From: Bryobacteraceae bacterium
Lineage (GTDB): Bacteria > Acidobacteriota > Terriglobia > Bryobacterales > Bryobacteraceae
Assembly: GCA_023384675.1 (NCBI GenBank)
Contig: JAHDVK010000008.1
Coordinates: 1-64,000 of the forward strand
Length of the DNA: 64,000 nt
Reading direction: 5' to 3'
Shown here: positions 24,958 to 34,060 of the stretch, one piece after another
Position numbering within the stretch: the stretch's first letter is position 1
How the letters are laid out: every line of letters begins with the position of its first letter
Notes under the pieces: generated by a model
Told to the model about the DNA's origin: nothing
Seen by the model: only the letters and a program-made list of their open reading frames with translations
Databases searched by the model: none
Position numbers and translations under genes: made by a program

Positions 24958-26334
24958 TTACCTCCTGCGCCACCACACCAGCACGCCCGCCAGGATGATG
25001 CCCAGCGGAATCACGAACTGGCTCACCATGCGGACCACGAACATCTGCCCCTGAGAGAGCTGAATGCGCCGGTCCTCGGGATCCTTGGGGCGGATGGAGA
25101 TCAGGTCCTCGTCGCTCGACAGCCAGTTCACCATGTTGAGGAACAGGTCGCTGTTGCCGAGAATCCGCATCGAGCGGTTGGCGATGAACTCCGAAGAGCC
25201 GGTCACCACGAAGCGCCCTTCCATGCCTTCCTCGCCGGTGCGGTAGGTGCCCGCCGCGCACAGCACGTGCGAGCCCGCCTCGCCCTTGTCGATGTCGCTT
25301 TCCTTGAGCGTCCCGACTTCGCCCGCGACGGCGAGGCTGGTCTTCGACGTGGAGCCGAGCCTTTCGACGCTGGTTTTGTCCGTGCCCGCCACTTCGAGCG
25401 ATTGAGATAACGGGAAGGCCGCGGAGCCGCCTCGCATGTCGCGCACAATCGGGTGGCTGCTGTAGTCGCTCGTGATGGCGACTTCGGGCGAAACGCCTTG
25501 CAGCAGTTCGCGGCCCATTGACAGAATCAGGTTGCGCTTGAGCTTCACGCCCCACGACTCCAGTACCTGTTCGAGCGCCTCCTGCCGCGCGATGCGCGTG
25601 GCCGTGGCCGACATCGGCGGATCGATCATGATCAGCGCGCGGCCGCCCTTTTCGACAAAACCCTTGATGACATCCGCCACGGCGGGCGGATAGGCCTGCC
25701 GGGGGCCGCCCACGGCGACGATGTCGCAGTCTTCCGGAATCGTGGGGTCCTCGAGGAGCGGAATCGCGCGCGCGTCGTAGTTATTCTGTTCGAGCTGATC
25801 CTTCGCGCCGGAATAGTTCGGCGCGCCCGGCTCGTTGATGGAGCGCTCGCCGAAGCCTTCGACGAAGCAAACCATTTTGCGCCCTTCCTTGAGGGCGCGG
25901 ATCAGCGCGCTGGTGATTTCCTGTTCGGACATGGCGCGGGCTTCCTCGCGCTTTTCGCCCACGCTCACCACTGCGGTGCCCTGCACGCGGATGCCGTACT
26001 CGCGCGCGAGTTGCGGCTTCTTCACCGGATCGATGTACTCGACCGTGAGCCGTCCGGGGTTGAGGTTTTCGTAGCGGTCCAGCAGGTCGCGGCCCTGCGG
26101 GAAGCGGGCGGTCTCTTCGAAGAACAGAATGCGCACATCCTGTTTCAGGCCTTTGACGACCTTTTCGGTCTGGTCCGCCAGGCTGAAGCGCCTGTTCGCC
26201 GTCGTGTCGATCGACTTGTTGTGCCGTCCGCCGAGCCAGTTCGCCGCGCTCAGGACGGCCACAATGATCACGATGTACATGGCGGCATAGGCGCCGTATT
26301 GCGTTTGCCGGCTCTTGAGCCAATTCGCCGTCAT
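24958..26334 (-). CDS. GldG-like ABC system extracytoplasmic protein
   Basis: 458 aa, with an N-terminal transmembrane segment (AMYIVIIVAVLSAANWLGG) and a C-terminal one (FVIPLGIILAGVLVWWRRR). The central domain has the GldG-type features TTANRRFSLADQTEKVVKGL, YENLNPGRLTVEYIDP, IVAVGGPRQAYPPAV and GGRALIMIDPPMS. In Flavobacterium, GldG joins GldA and GldF in an ABC complex needed for gliding; in other phyla the role is unknown. It starts 3 nt after the permease gene. Confidence 0.9.
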   Translation of the reverse strand: MTANWLKSRQTQYGAYAAMYIVIIVAVLSAANWLGGRHNKSIDTTANRRFSLADQTEKVVKGLKQDVRILFFEETARFPQGRDLLDRYENLNPGRLTVEYIDPVKKPQLAREYGIRVQGTAVVSVGEKREEARAMSEQEITSALIRALKEGRKMVCFVEGFGERSINEPGAPNYSGAKDQLEQNNYDARAIPLLEDPTIPEDCDIVAVGGPRQAYPPAVADVIKGFVEKGGRALIMIDPPMSATATRIARQEALEQVLESWGVKLKRNLILSMGRELLQGVSPEVAITSDYSSHPIVRDMRGGSAAFPLSQSLEVAGTDKTSVERLGSTSKTSLAVAGEVGTLKESDIDKGEAGSHVLCAAGTYRTGEEGMEGRFVVTGSSEFIANRSMRILGNSDLFLNMVNWLSSDEDLISIRPKDPEDRRIQLSQGQMFVVRMVSQFVIPLGIILAGVLVWWRRR

Positions 26335-26337
26335 GAC

Positions 26338-27114
26338 TTACGACCTCCAGCGGAGCGATTCGAGGCTCCGCGCCGAAAGAAACAGCCCGAAATAGGTGAG
26401 CGAGGCGAAATAGATCACGTCCTTTGTGTCGATCACGCCTTTGCTGAACGGCTCGAAATGGGCAATCACGGACATATACGCCATCACCTGCGCCCAGATG
26501 GCCGTTTCGTAGCCGCCTACCCACTCGAATACCCACAGCAGCAGGCAGACGGCGAAGGTGACGCCGCCCGCGATGATCTGGTTCTTCGTGGTGGTGGAGA
26601 TGAATGTGCCAATCGCCAGCAGCGCGCCCGCCTGCAGGATCAGCCCCAGCAGACCCACCAGCAGCGGCTTGCCGTCGGGGTTGCCGTGGGCGAACAGGAA
26701 CAGGAAGTTCAGCGCGCACAGTCCCAGCGTGAGCGAATAGAGCAGCAGCGCCGCCAGCCATTTGCCCAGGATGATCTCCCAATCGCGCACGGGCGAGGTC
26801 AGCAGCAGTTCGATGGTGCCCGAGCGCTTTTCCTCGGCGAACAGCCGCATGGTGATCATCGGGATCAGAAACAGCCCCACGACGCTGAAGTTCATCAGCA
26901 TCGGCCGCACGATCATCTCGTTCAGGTCCATCGGCATCGAGCGGCCCATCACTTGCGCCTGCAGCGAGGCGTTCACGAAGTACGCGATCACGTTCCAGAA
27001 GAAGAAGCCGAAGATGATCGCGTACATCGCCATCAGCAGATAAGCGATGGGCGAGGCGAAGTAGCTCTTCAGCTCTTTTCGGCAGATATTCCAGATGCTG
27101 GCCAGGCTGCTCAT
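26338..27114 (-). CDS. ABC-2 type permease (GldF-like)
   Basis: 258 aa, about six hydrophobic helices. The N-terminus (NICRKELKSYFASPIAYLLM) and the conserved RLFAEEKRSGTIELLLTSPV loop are diagnostic of GldF/ABC-2 permeases. It overlaps the ATPase gene by ATGA and is followed after 3 nt by the GldG-like gene, which fits a stoichiometric membrane complex. The substrate is unknown. Confidence 0.92.
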   Translation of the reverse strand: MSSLASIWNICRKELKSYFASPIAYLLMAMYAIIFGFFFWNVIAYFVNASLQAQVMGRSMPMDLNEMIVRPMLMNFSVVGLFLIPMITMRLFAEEKRSGTIELLLTSPVRDWEIILGKWLAALLLYSLTLGLCALNFLFLFAHGNPDGKPLLVGLLGLILQAGALLAIGTFISTTTKNQIIAGGVTFAVCLLLWVFEWVGGYETAIWAQVMAYMSVIAHFEPFSKGVIDTKDVIYFASLTYFGLFLSARSLESLRWRS

Positions 27115-28085
27115 TGCTTCACCTCCGGACCTGATTCCTTTTCGCTTGACGTGAGTTCCAGGAAGACCTCCTCCAGGCTCAGCGCCACCGGGCGAAGCTC
27201 TTCGAGATCCCAGCCCGCGCCGATCACCGCGCGCGCCAGGGCGCCGCGCACATGCTGGCCGGGTTCGCTCTGGACCTCGAAGCGCGCCAGCCCGCCCTTG
27301 GCGCCTCGGCGCTCCAACGTGCTCACGCCGGGCACCGCGCGCAAGGCCTGTTCGAGCGCGCCGGCGTCGCCCGCGACTTCGCCGGGGCGCGCCTCGACGG
27401 CCACCGCTTCCTGGCCCTGAAGCCGGCTCGTGAGGTTGCGCACCGAATCGCGCGCCACCACCTGGCCCTTGCTGATGATCACCACCTCGTCGCAGGTTTG
27501 TTCGACTTCGGGCAGGATATGCGTGGAGAGAATGATGGTGTGTGCGCCGGCCAATGACCGGATCAAGTCGCGCGTCTCGTGGATCTGCTTCGGGTCGAGG
27601 CCCGCGGTCGGCTCGTCGAGAATCAGCACGTCGGGGTTGTGAATGATGGCCTGGGCGAGTCCCACGCGCTGCCGGTAGCCCTTCGAGAGCTTCGAGATCA
27701 GCTTCGTGGTGACGTCGGCCACGTTGCAGCGCTCGGAGACCTCCTTCACGCGTTTGGGCAGGTCCGCCGAGGGGATGCCTTTGAGCCGGCCCACGAAGCT
27801 CAGGTACTCGTGCACCTCCATCTCGGGGTACACGGGAGGGCTTTCGGGCAGGTAGCCGATGCGCTTTTTCACCTCCATGGGCTGCTTCAGCACGTCGAAG
27901 CCCGCCACCGTGGCTGTGCCGCTGGTGGGCGGCAGGAAGCAGGTGAGAATGCGCATCGTGGTGGTCTTTCCGGCGCCGTTTGGCCCCAGAAAGCCGACGA
28001 TCCGGCCCTTCGGGACCTCGAAATCGATGTTCTGGACAGCCGTAAAGCGGTTGTAGCGTTTCGTCAGACCTTCAACTTTGATCAT
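27111..28085 (-). CDS. ABC transporter ATP-binding protein (GldA-like)
   Basis: 324 aa. Walker A GPNGAGKTT (about 35-43), Q-loop region RIGYLPESPPVYPEM, signature LSKGYRQRVGLAQA, Walker B VLILDEPTAGLDP, and switch His in ILSTHILPEVE. The C-terminal 100 residues form the accessory domain usual in GldA-type ATPases. First gene of the six-gene minus operon; its promoter lies in the 250-bp divergent region shared with the PilZ gene. Confidence 0.94.
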   Translation of the reverse strand: MIKVEGLTKRYNRFTAVQNIDFEVPKGRIVGFLGPNGAGKTTTMRILTCFLPPTSGTATVAGFDVLKQPMEVKKRIGYLPESPPVYPEMEVHEYLSFVGRLKGIPSADLPKRVKEVSERCNVADVTTKLISKLSKGYRQRVGLAQAIIHNPDVLILDEPTAGLDPKQIHETRDLIRSLAGAHTIILSTHILPEVEQTCDEVVIISKGQVVARDSVRNLTSRLQGQEAVAVEARPGEVAGDAGALEQALRAVPGVSTLERRGAKGGLARFEVQSEPGQHVRGALARAVIGAGWDLEELRPVALSLEEVFLELTSSEKESGPEVKQ

Positions 28086-28298
28086 GGTTCCATCCCTGGG
28101 ATCAGGGCTTCCGCCGCCGGACGCGGCTTATCGCATGGACACGGAAGAACGGCCCGCAGAATGGCGAATCGTACCCCGCATCAACAGGATAGAAAGCGCG
28201 TCCGGCAAGTGTCAATCACCGGTCCTCCGCGGCGCGGCCAGATTGCGCCTGCCTCCGCGTACTATAGCTTTCGCCCCGCAAATAACCCCGCTCCCGGG

Positions 28299-28328
28299 TT
28301 GACGATAACTCAGGTGAAACACTTATCA
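28299..28328 (+). promoter_or_regulatory. Possible sigma-70 promoter for the PilZ gene
   Basis: TTGACG at 28299-28304 and TTATCA at 28323-28328 with an 18-bp spacer, close to the start at 28342. The predicted leader would be very short and lacks a Shine-Dalgarno, compatible with near-leaderless translation. Confidence 0.35.
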
Positions 28329-28341
28329 TTGAGATATTGTG

Positions 28342-28647
28342 ATGGATCAGCGCCGAGCGCGCCGCTACGAAATCCGGCTCCCCGTGGAAGTGGTGCGGGC
28401 CGGTGCGCATCGTGTGTCGGCGCCCGGTGAGACCTGCAATGTTAGTTCCGGCGGGGTTCTTTTCACCCACCTAGCCATGCCGGTCGAGGTAGGGCAACCG
28501 GTCGAGTATCTGATCGATCTGCCCACCGGGCCTCATTTGGGCGGCGTCCGGCTGCGCTGCCTGGGAACGGTTGTGCGCCGCGACGAGAATTCACAAGCGC
28601 TGGCCGCGACACTTGAACGCTACGAATTCATCCGCGGCCGCAGCTGA
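28342..28647 (+). CDS. PilZ domain protein
   Basis: 101 aa from the ATG at 28342 (a GTG codon directly before it is an alternative). The c-di-GMP-binding motifs RRARRYE near the start and NVSSGGVLF at about 36-44 fit the RxxxR and D/NxSxxG signature of single-domain PilZ receptors. It ends in a beta-strand and short helix. No partner is adjacent: the downstream helicase is on the same strand 58 bp away but unrelated. It probably relays c-di-GMP to a surface process; the NfrB-like glycosyltransferase at 53 kb is another possible c-di-GMP target. Confidence 0.85.
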   Translation: MDQRRARRYEIRLPVEVVRAGAHRVSAPGETCNVSSGGVLFTHLAMPVEVGQPVEYLIDLPTGPHLGGVRLRCLGTVVRRDENSQALAATLERYEFIRGRS

Positions 28648-28705
28648 CCGCCCCGTCCCCCTCCTGCGCTACACTGGTAGGCAAATAAAAAGCGAAGAGG
28701 CGGCC

Positions 28706-31084
28706 ATGAATCTCAGTCTGGACTTTCCCGACCCACGGCGCGGCGATTCCGGCAGCGTCAGCGATGCGCTCGATATTATTGCCCGCGGCGACCTGGAAGG
28801 CGCAATCGCGCGCCTGCGCGCGTGGATGGAAGAGCCGGAATCGCCCGTGCGCGCCATCCGCCATCAGCCCGTGCGCGCGGGCGAGTTCCTTCCGCTGCCG
28901 GACTCGATTCCAGAGAAGCTGCGCGAGGTGCTCGCCGCCCGCGGCATCGAACAGCTTTACAGCCACCAGGCCGATTGCTACGCCGCGTTGAAGGCGGGGG
29001 CGAATGTCGTCGTGGTCACCCCCACGGCCAGCGGCAAGACGCTCTGCTACAACCTGCCGGTGCTCGAGACTCTGCTCAATGACCCGGAAGCCCGCGCGCT
29101 CTACCTTTTTCCCACCAAGGCGCTGGCCGAGGATCAGCTCCACGAATTCCACGCCATCGTCGAGGCCATGGGCTCGGGCATCCGCGCCTTTACCTACGAC
29201 GGGGACACGCCCCAGGACGCGCGCAAGCAGATCCGAGAGCGCGCCAACGTGGTGCTGACGAATCCGGACATGCTCCACGCGGGCATCCTGCCGCACCACA
29301 CCAAGTGGGCCAAGGCGTTCGAGAACCTGCGCTATATCGTCATCGACGAGCTGCACACCTACCGGGGCGTTTACGGCAGCCACCTCGCGAACGTTTTGCG
29401 CAGAATCGCGCGAATTTGCGCCTTTTATGGCGCAAAACCGCAATTTATCTGCTGTTCGGCGACCATCGCGAACCCGAAACCGCTGGCCGAAGCCCTCACC
29501 GGCGAACCCTTCGCCCTGGCGGACCGCAATGGCGCGCCCGCGGGCGAGCGCTACTTCGTGTTCTACAATCCGCCGGTCGTCAACCGGCAGTTGGGGATTC
29601 GCCGCGGCTACCTGAACGAATCGCGCCGCGTCGCCACCGAACTGTTGAGCCGGGGCCAGCAGACGCTCGTGTTCGCCAACAACCGGCTGGCCACCGAGGT
29701 GCTCCTCAAATACCTGAAGGACAAGTGCGACCGGCCCGAAGGCTCGGTGCGCGGCTACCGCGGCGGTTACCTGCCCCGCGAGCGCCGCGAGATCGAGCGC
29801 GGGCTCCGCGAAGGCACGATCCGCTGCGTGGTTTCAACCAACGCGCTCGAGCTGGGCATCGACATCGGTTCGCTCGACGTGGTGGTGATGGCCGGCTACC
29901 CGGGCACGATCGCCTCGACGTGGCAGCGCGCGGGCCGCGCGGGCCGCCGCCAGGGGCCTTCGCTGTCGCTGCTGGTGGCCTCCTCGGCGCCGCTCGACCA
30001 GTACATCGTCGAGCACCCTGAGTATTTCTTCGAAAGCCCGCCCGAGCAGGCGCACATCAACGCCGACAACCTCGAAATCCTGGTCAATCATCTGAAGTGC
30101 GCGGCATTCGAGCTGCCGCTCGAAGAAAACGAGCGATTCGGGCCGCACGCCATCAGCGATCTGTGCCACTTCCTGGAAGAACTGGGCGTGGTGCACAAAT
30201 CCTCGGGCCGCTGGCATTGGATCTCGGACACTTACCCGGCCGACGCCATCAGCCTGCGCTCGGTGACCAGCGACAACTTCGTCGTCATCGACCAGACCCA
30301 GGCCGAACGCGTGATCGCCACGGTGGCGTTCCCGGCGGCGCTGGTCGAGTTGCACGAAAAGGCGATCTACCTGCACGAGGCGCGCCAATACCAGGTGGAG
30401 CGCATGGACTACGACCAGCGAAAGGCCTGGGTCCGGCAGATCGAATGCGACTACTTCACCGACGCCATCGACTATACGGAGGTGAAGGCGCTCGAGGAAT
30501 TTGACGAAGCGCCGCACGGCGAAGCGCGCGCCGCGCACGGCGAGGTGCGTGTGAATCGCCAGATCGTGGGCTTCAAGAAGGTGAAGTTCTACACGATGGA
30601 GAACGTGGGCGCGGGCGCTCTCTCGCTGCCCGAGCAGGAAATGCACACCACGTCGTGCTGGCTCCATTTCCCGCCGCGCTTTTTCGAGGCGCTGCCGCAC
30701 CTGTCGCCCACCGACCGGCTGAACGCGCTGACCGGCCTGAGCAACGCCCTGCGCACCGTGGCTTCACTGCTGCTGATGTGCGACCCGCGCGACCTCGGCG
30801 TGGCGGTAACCGAACAAAGCGGCGAAGCCGCCACGGGCTTCGAGCCCAACCTGCATCTCTATGACAACTACCCCGGCGGCATCGGCCAGAGCGCGCCGCT
30901 TTTCAGCATGCGCGCGCAACTGCTGGAGGGCGCGCGCGACCTGATCTCAATGTGCCCCTGCGAAGCGGGCTGCCCAGGCTGCACCGGCCCGGCGGGCGAA
31001 ACCGGCGAAGGCGCGAAACGAGCCGCGCTCGAAATCCTGCGGCTGCTTACAGAACCTGACGCTTGTCTCCCGCCCGGCGCGTGA
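28706..31084 (+). CDS. DEAD/DEAH-box helicase with DUF1998 (Hrq1/MrfA type)
   Basis: 792 aa from the ATG at 28706, preceded by GAAGAGG. Helicase motifs in order: Q-region YSHQADCYAALKAG, motif I TPTASGKT (105-112), motif II IDELHTYRG, motif III CSATIAN, then STNALELGIDIGSLDVV and STWQRAGRAGR. The C-terminal DUF1998 carries the four-Cys cluster of CPCEAGCPGC. Hrq1/MrfA-type enzymes are 3'-5' helicases implicated in repair of crosslinks and bulky lesions. The 3' end overlaps convergent selB by 38 bp. Confidence 0.92.
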   Translation: MNLSLDFPDPRRGDSGSVSDALDIIARGDLEGAIARLRAWMEEPESPVRAIRHQPVRAGEFLPLPDSIPEKLREVLAARGIEQLYSHQADCYAALKAGANVVVVTPTASGKTLCYNLPVLETLLNDPEARALYLFPTKALAEDQLHEFHAIVEAMGSGIRAFTYDGDTPQDARKQIRERANVVLTNPDMLHAGILPHHTKWAKAFENLRYIVIDELHTYRGVYGSHLANVLRRIARICAFYGAKPQFICCSATIANPKPLAEALTGEPFALADRNGAPAGERYFVFYNPPVVNRQLGIRRGYLNESRRVATELLSRGQQTLVFANNRLATEVLLKYLKDKCDRPEGSVRGYRGGYLPRERREIERGLREGTIRCVVSTNALELGIDIGSLDVVVMAGYPGTIASTWQRAGRAGRRQGPSLSLLVASSAPLDQYIVEHPEYFFESPPEQAHINADNLEILVNHLKCAAFELPLEENERFGPHAISDLCHFLEELGVVHKSSGRWHWISDTYPADAISLRSVTSDNFVVIDQTQAERVIATVAFPAALVELHEKAIYLHEARQYQVERMDYDQRKAWVRQIECDYFTDAIDYTEVKALEEFDEAPHGEARAAHGEVRVNRQIVGFKKVKFYTMENVGAGALSLPEQEMHTTSCWLHFPPRFFEALPHLSPTDRLNALTGLSNALRTVASLLLMCDPRDLGVAVTEQSGEAATGFEPNLHLYDNYPGGIGQSAPLFSMRAQLLEGARDLISMCPCEAGCPGCTGPAGETGEGAKRAALEILRLLTEPDACLPPGA

Positions 31085-32888
31085 TGCGTTCCCGGTCGAG
31101 GAATTCAAGCAGCGGAATGGCGTATTTGCGCGAGACGCCGGTCCAGTCCTTGAAATCGCCGACGCTAAAGGTCTGCCCCTTGCGCGGCGCCAGGGCGGCT
31201 TTCAATTGCTCGAGCGCAGCGGCGTGATAGTAAAGGTCCTGACTGACGCGGATGAGCCGTTTATTGCGCAATAGGATCTGGACGATGGCGCGCGCGCGGT
31301 TCTGATCGAGGCCCGATTGGGCCAGCGCTTCGGCCAGCGGCGGTACGGCGAGCGCGGCCTCGCGGAACAGCGCCTCGATGCGATTCAGCGCTTCGTCTTC
31401 GTCGGTTTCGAGTCGCAGTCGATGGGTGGCAAGGCGTAGCACCTCGCCTTCCGCCACGATTTCGGGGGCCTGGGCGAGCAGGGCTTCGAGGAAGAACGGC
31501 GGCAGGCTGAGCGAAGCCTTCGGCAGCCCGGCTTCGAGCGGATTTTTGTCATGAAATGCCCTGATTTGGGCTTCCAGAGCGGCTTTTTCGCGCAAAATTG
31601 CGGCATTTGGCGTGAGCCAATCGCCGAGCGCGAGCAGGCCGGCGGCCGGCGCGGCCTGGCGCAGATCTTCGCGGCTCCGGCCCGTTCTCGCGGTCAGCGC
31701 CTCGAACGGCGCGCCGTAAGGGCTTTCGGCGGCGAAACGCGCCAGGCGCGCGTCAGCATTTTCGGCTTCGATCAACCGGAGCCGCTCCGCGGCGGCGGAG
31801 CGGCGGATCCGGCGAGGTGGTTGATTATCAAGCACTTCACCGCCGCCGATGGTGATGACAGGCGAGAAGCGGCGCGCGATGAAGCGGTCGCCCGGCAGTA
31901 GGAGAAGGGGGTCTCTCAGCAGCAGGCGCAGCCGCGCGGATTCGCCCGGCAGGAGAGGATTCAGCGATTCGAGCAGCCGCACTTCGGCTAGCGTTTCGGC
32001 GGTTCCGGCGTGCAGATGGATGGGCGCGCGATGCTTGAGGGGCGCGGCCGACGGCAGAAGCCGGAAAGTGCAATCGACGATGCGCGTGGGTTGAAACAGG
32101 CCGGGCGTGGCGAGAGTCATGCCGCGTTCGATCTCCTCGGGAGCGATGCCGGCGAGATTCACCGCGGTGCGCTGGCCGGCGCGCGCCTGTTCGACAAGGC
32201 CGCCGTGAACGTGAATGCCGCGCACGCGCAACCGGCGTCCGGTGGGGTGGAGTTCGAGTTCGTCCTCGGGCCGGAGCGTGCCGGACCAGAGGGTGCCGGT
32301 GGCGACGGTGCCGAAGCCGCGCAGCGTGAAGGCGCGGTCGATGGGCAGGCGGGCCGGGCCTTCGGTGCGCCGGGCGGGCACGCCGGCGGCGACACGCGCG
32401 AGTTCGGCGCGCAGGTCAGCCAGGCCATCGCCGGTGGCGCTGGAAACCGCGACGACCGGGGCGCGCTCCAAGAAGGAGCCCATGGTGAACTCGGCCACTT
32501 CCAGGCGCACCAGTTCCAGCCAGTCCGGCTCGACGAGGTCGGATTTCGTGAGCGCAATGATGCCGCGTTCGAGGCCCAGCAGGCGGCAGATGTCGAAATG
32601 CTCGCGCGTCTGCGGTTTGACGGATTCGTCGGCGGCGATCACCAGGATCACCAGATCGATGCCGCCCACACCGGCGAGCATATTGCGGACAAACCGTTCG
32701 TGGCCGGGCACATCGACGAAGCCGAAGCGGATGCCGGCGTGTTCGAGATGGGCGAAGCCGAGGTCGATGGAGATACCGCGGCGCTTTTCTTCTTCGAGCC
32801 GGTCGGTGTCGATGCCGGTGAGGGCGCGAACCAGCGCGGACTTGCCGTGGTCGATATGGCCGGCGGTGCCGACGATAATGTTGGTCAT
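31047..32888 (-). CDS. selB: Selenocysteine-specific elongation factor SelB
   Basis: 613 aa from the ATG at 32888, which starts the GTPase domain directly (TNIIVGTAGHIDHGKSALVR). Further G motifs are VDVPGHERFVRNMLAG and ALTKSDLVE. After the EF-Tu-like domains 2-3 (RAFTLRGFGTVATGTLWSG, GERSARL-like DGFIARRFSPVITIGGGEVLD region) comes a winged-helix C-terminus (FKDWTGVSRKYAIPLLEFLD), which binds the SECIS hairpin. It delivers Sec-tRNA to UGA codons. No selA, selC or selD was recognised in the window. The start codon overlaps that of the divergent VWFA gene. Confidence 0.95.
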   Translation of the reverse strand: MTNIIVGTAGHIDHGKSALVRALTGIDTDRLEEEKRRGISIDLGFAHLEHAGIRFGFVDVPGHERFVRNMLAGVGGIDLVILVIAADESVKPQTREHFDICRLLGLERGIIALTKSDLVEPDWLELVRLEVAEFTMGSFLERAPVVAVSSATGDGLADLRAELARVAAGVPARRTEGPARLPIDRAFTLRGFGTVATGTLWSGTLRPEDELELHPTGRRLRVRGIHVHGGLVEQARAGQRTAVNLAGIAPEEIERGMTLATPGLFQPTRIVDCTFRLLPSAAPLKHRAPIHLHAGTAETLAEVRLLESLNPLLPGESARLRLLLRDPLLLLPGDRFIARRFSPVITIGGGEVLDNQPPRRIRRSAAAERLRLIEAENADARLARFAAESPYGAPFEALTARTGRSREDLRQAAPAAGLLALGDWLTPNAAILREKAALEAQIRAFHDKNPLEAGLPKASLSLPPFFLEALLAQAPEIVAEGEVLRLATHRLRLETDEDEALNRIEALFREAALAVPPLAEALAQSGLDQNRARAIVQILLRNKRLIRVSQDLYYHAAALEQLKAALAPRKGQTFSVGDFKDWTGVSRKYAIPLLEFLDRERITRRAGDKRQVL

Positions 32889-33897
32889 GCGGACAGTGTT
32901 CATTTTCATGGTCGCCGCGATGGCGTGCGCGGCACAAGCGCCGCCGGAGCCGGCGGAGCCGTTCACGTTTCGCACCGGGATGTCATTGGTGCGCGTCGAC
33001 GCGCAGGTGCTCGACCGGGGCCGGCCGCTGGCCGGGCTGAGGGCGGCGGATTTCGTCGTCAAGGACAACGGCGCGCCGCAGGAACTGGTGGTGTTCGCGC
33101 AGGAGGCCGAACCGCTGCAGGTGCTGTTCGTGCTGGATGTCTCCGGCAGCATGGGCCGGACGTTACGGGAGATGGCCCGCGTGGCGCAGAACGCGCTTGC
33201 CACGCTCGCGCCGGACGACGAAGTGGGCGTGATGCTCTACTCGCGGCGGTCGCGCATCGCGCAGGAACTGAGTCCGGACCGGCGCGCGGCGCTGGCCGCG
33301 CTGCAGGAGGCGGCTTTGGCGGACGATCTCGGCGCGGGCACATCGATGAACGAAGCGCTGCTGGCCGCGTGCGCCTACTGGAAGGAACTGCCGGAGTTCG
33401 CGGGGCGGCGCGCCATCGTCGTGCTGACCGACAACGGCGGCTTGAACGAGAAGTCGCCCGACGACGCGGTGCTGCGCGAGTTGTCCGCCGTGAACGCCGT
33501 GTTGAACGCCATCGTCACAAGCGATGCGAAGCCGCCCGCGCCGCCGCGGCCCGGCGTGGAAATGAACCCCGATTTTACGTTCAACGATGTCTTCCTGCTG
33601 GCTCGCGAATCCGGCGGCGAAGTGCTGCGGGCCGACAAACCGGAGCGGCTGCGCGAGATGCTGGAACATATTCGCCTGCGCTACACGCTGGGGTATCGTG
33701 CGCCGGAAGCCACGCCCGGCGAATGGAGGCACGTGGAGGTGGAGCTCGCGGAAGCGGCGCGGCGGAAATACCGGCGCGCGGAGGTGCTGGCGCGGCCGGG
33801 GTACCGGGCGCCGCGGGAGGCGCGCGAAGCGGCGGCGCCGGCGGCGGTGGACGCGCCCGTGAAAGGGTGGCGTTCCGCGCCTGCGGGGCCACGGTAG
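32887..33897 (+). CDS. Secreted VWFA-domain protein (acidobacterial type)
   Basis: 336 aa if started at the ATG at 32887, whose first two bases share the CATG with the selB start; an ATG at 32908 is equally possible and also gives a signal peptide (FMVAAMACAAQA). The N-terminal part (LVRVDAQVLDRGRPLAGLRA, ADFVVKDNGAPQELVVF) is the beta-sandwich that precedes the VWA domain in this acidobacterial family. The MIDAS motif is intact: FVLDVSGSMGRT, GTSMNEAL and LTDNGGLN. Likely a cell-surface or periplasmic metal-dependent binding protein. The C-terminus is Arg/Ala-rich. Confidence 0.88.
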   Translation: MRTVFIFMVAAMACAAQAPPEPAEPFTFRTGMSLVRVDAQVLDRGRPLAGLRAADFVVKDNGAPQELVVFAQEAEPLQVLFVLDVSGSMGRTLREMARVAQNALATLAPDDEVGVMLYSRRSRIAQELSPDRRAALAALQEAALADDLGAGTSMNEALLAACAYWKELPEFAGRRAIVVLTDNGGLNEKSPDDAVLRELSAVNAVLNAIVTSDAKPPAPPRPGVEMNPDFTFNDVFLLARESGGEVLRADKPERLREMLEHIRLRYTLGYRAPEATPGEWRHVEVELAEAARRKYRRAEVLARPGYRAPREAREAAAPAAVDAPVKGWRSAPAGPR

Positions 33898-34060
33898 GGG
33901 CAGGAGTAGGTGGGGAGTGCGCCACCGGCGGCCCGGTTCGCTCCAGCGCCCGCCAGGATTTCGATTATGTGCTTGGGAGTTAGTCGCATACTGCCTGTAA
34001 GAACACGGCAATTAGCTGACAAACTGCTTGACTTCTCCGCCGTTTCTGCTTGGTAGAGGT

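Noticed and set aside
26011-27420. 469-aa plus-strand open frame
   Set aside because: Antisense to the GldG/GldF/ATPase genes; Gln/Arg/His-rich without domains.
32010-33983. 657-aa plus-strand open frame
   Set aside because: Antisense to selB and out of frame with the VWFA gene; composition dominated by Gly, Ala and Arg.
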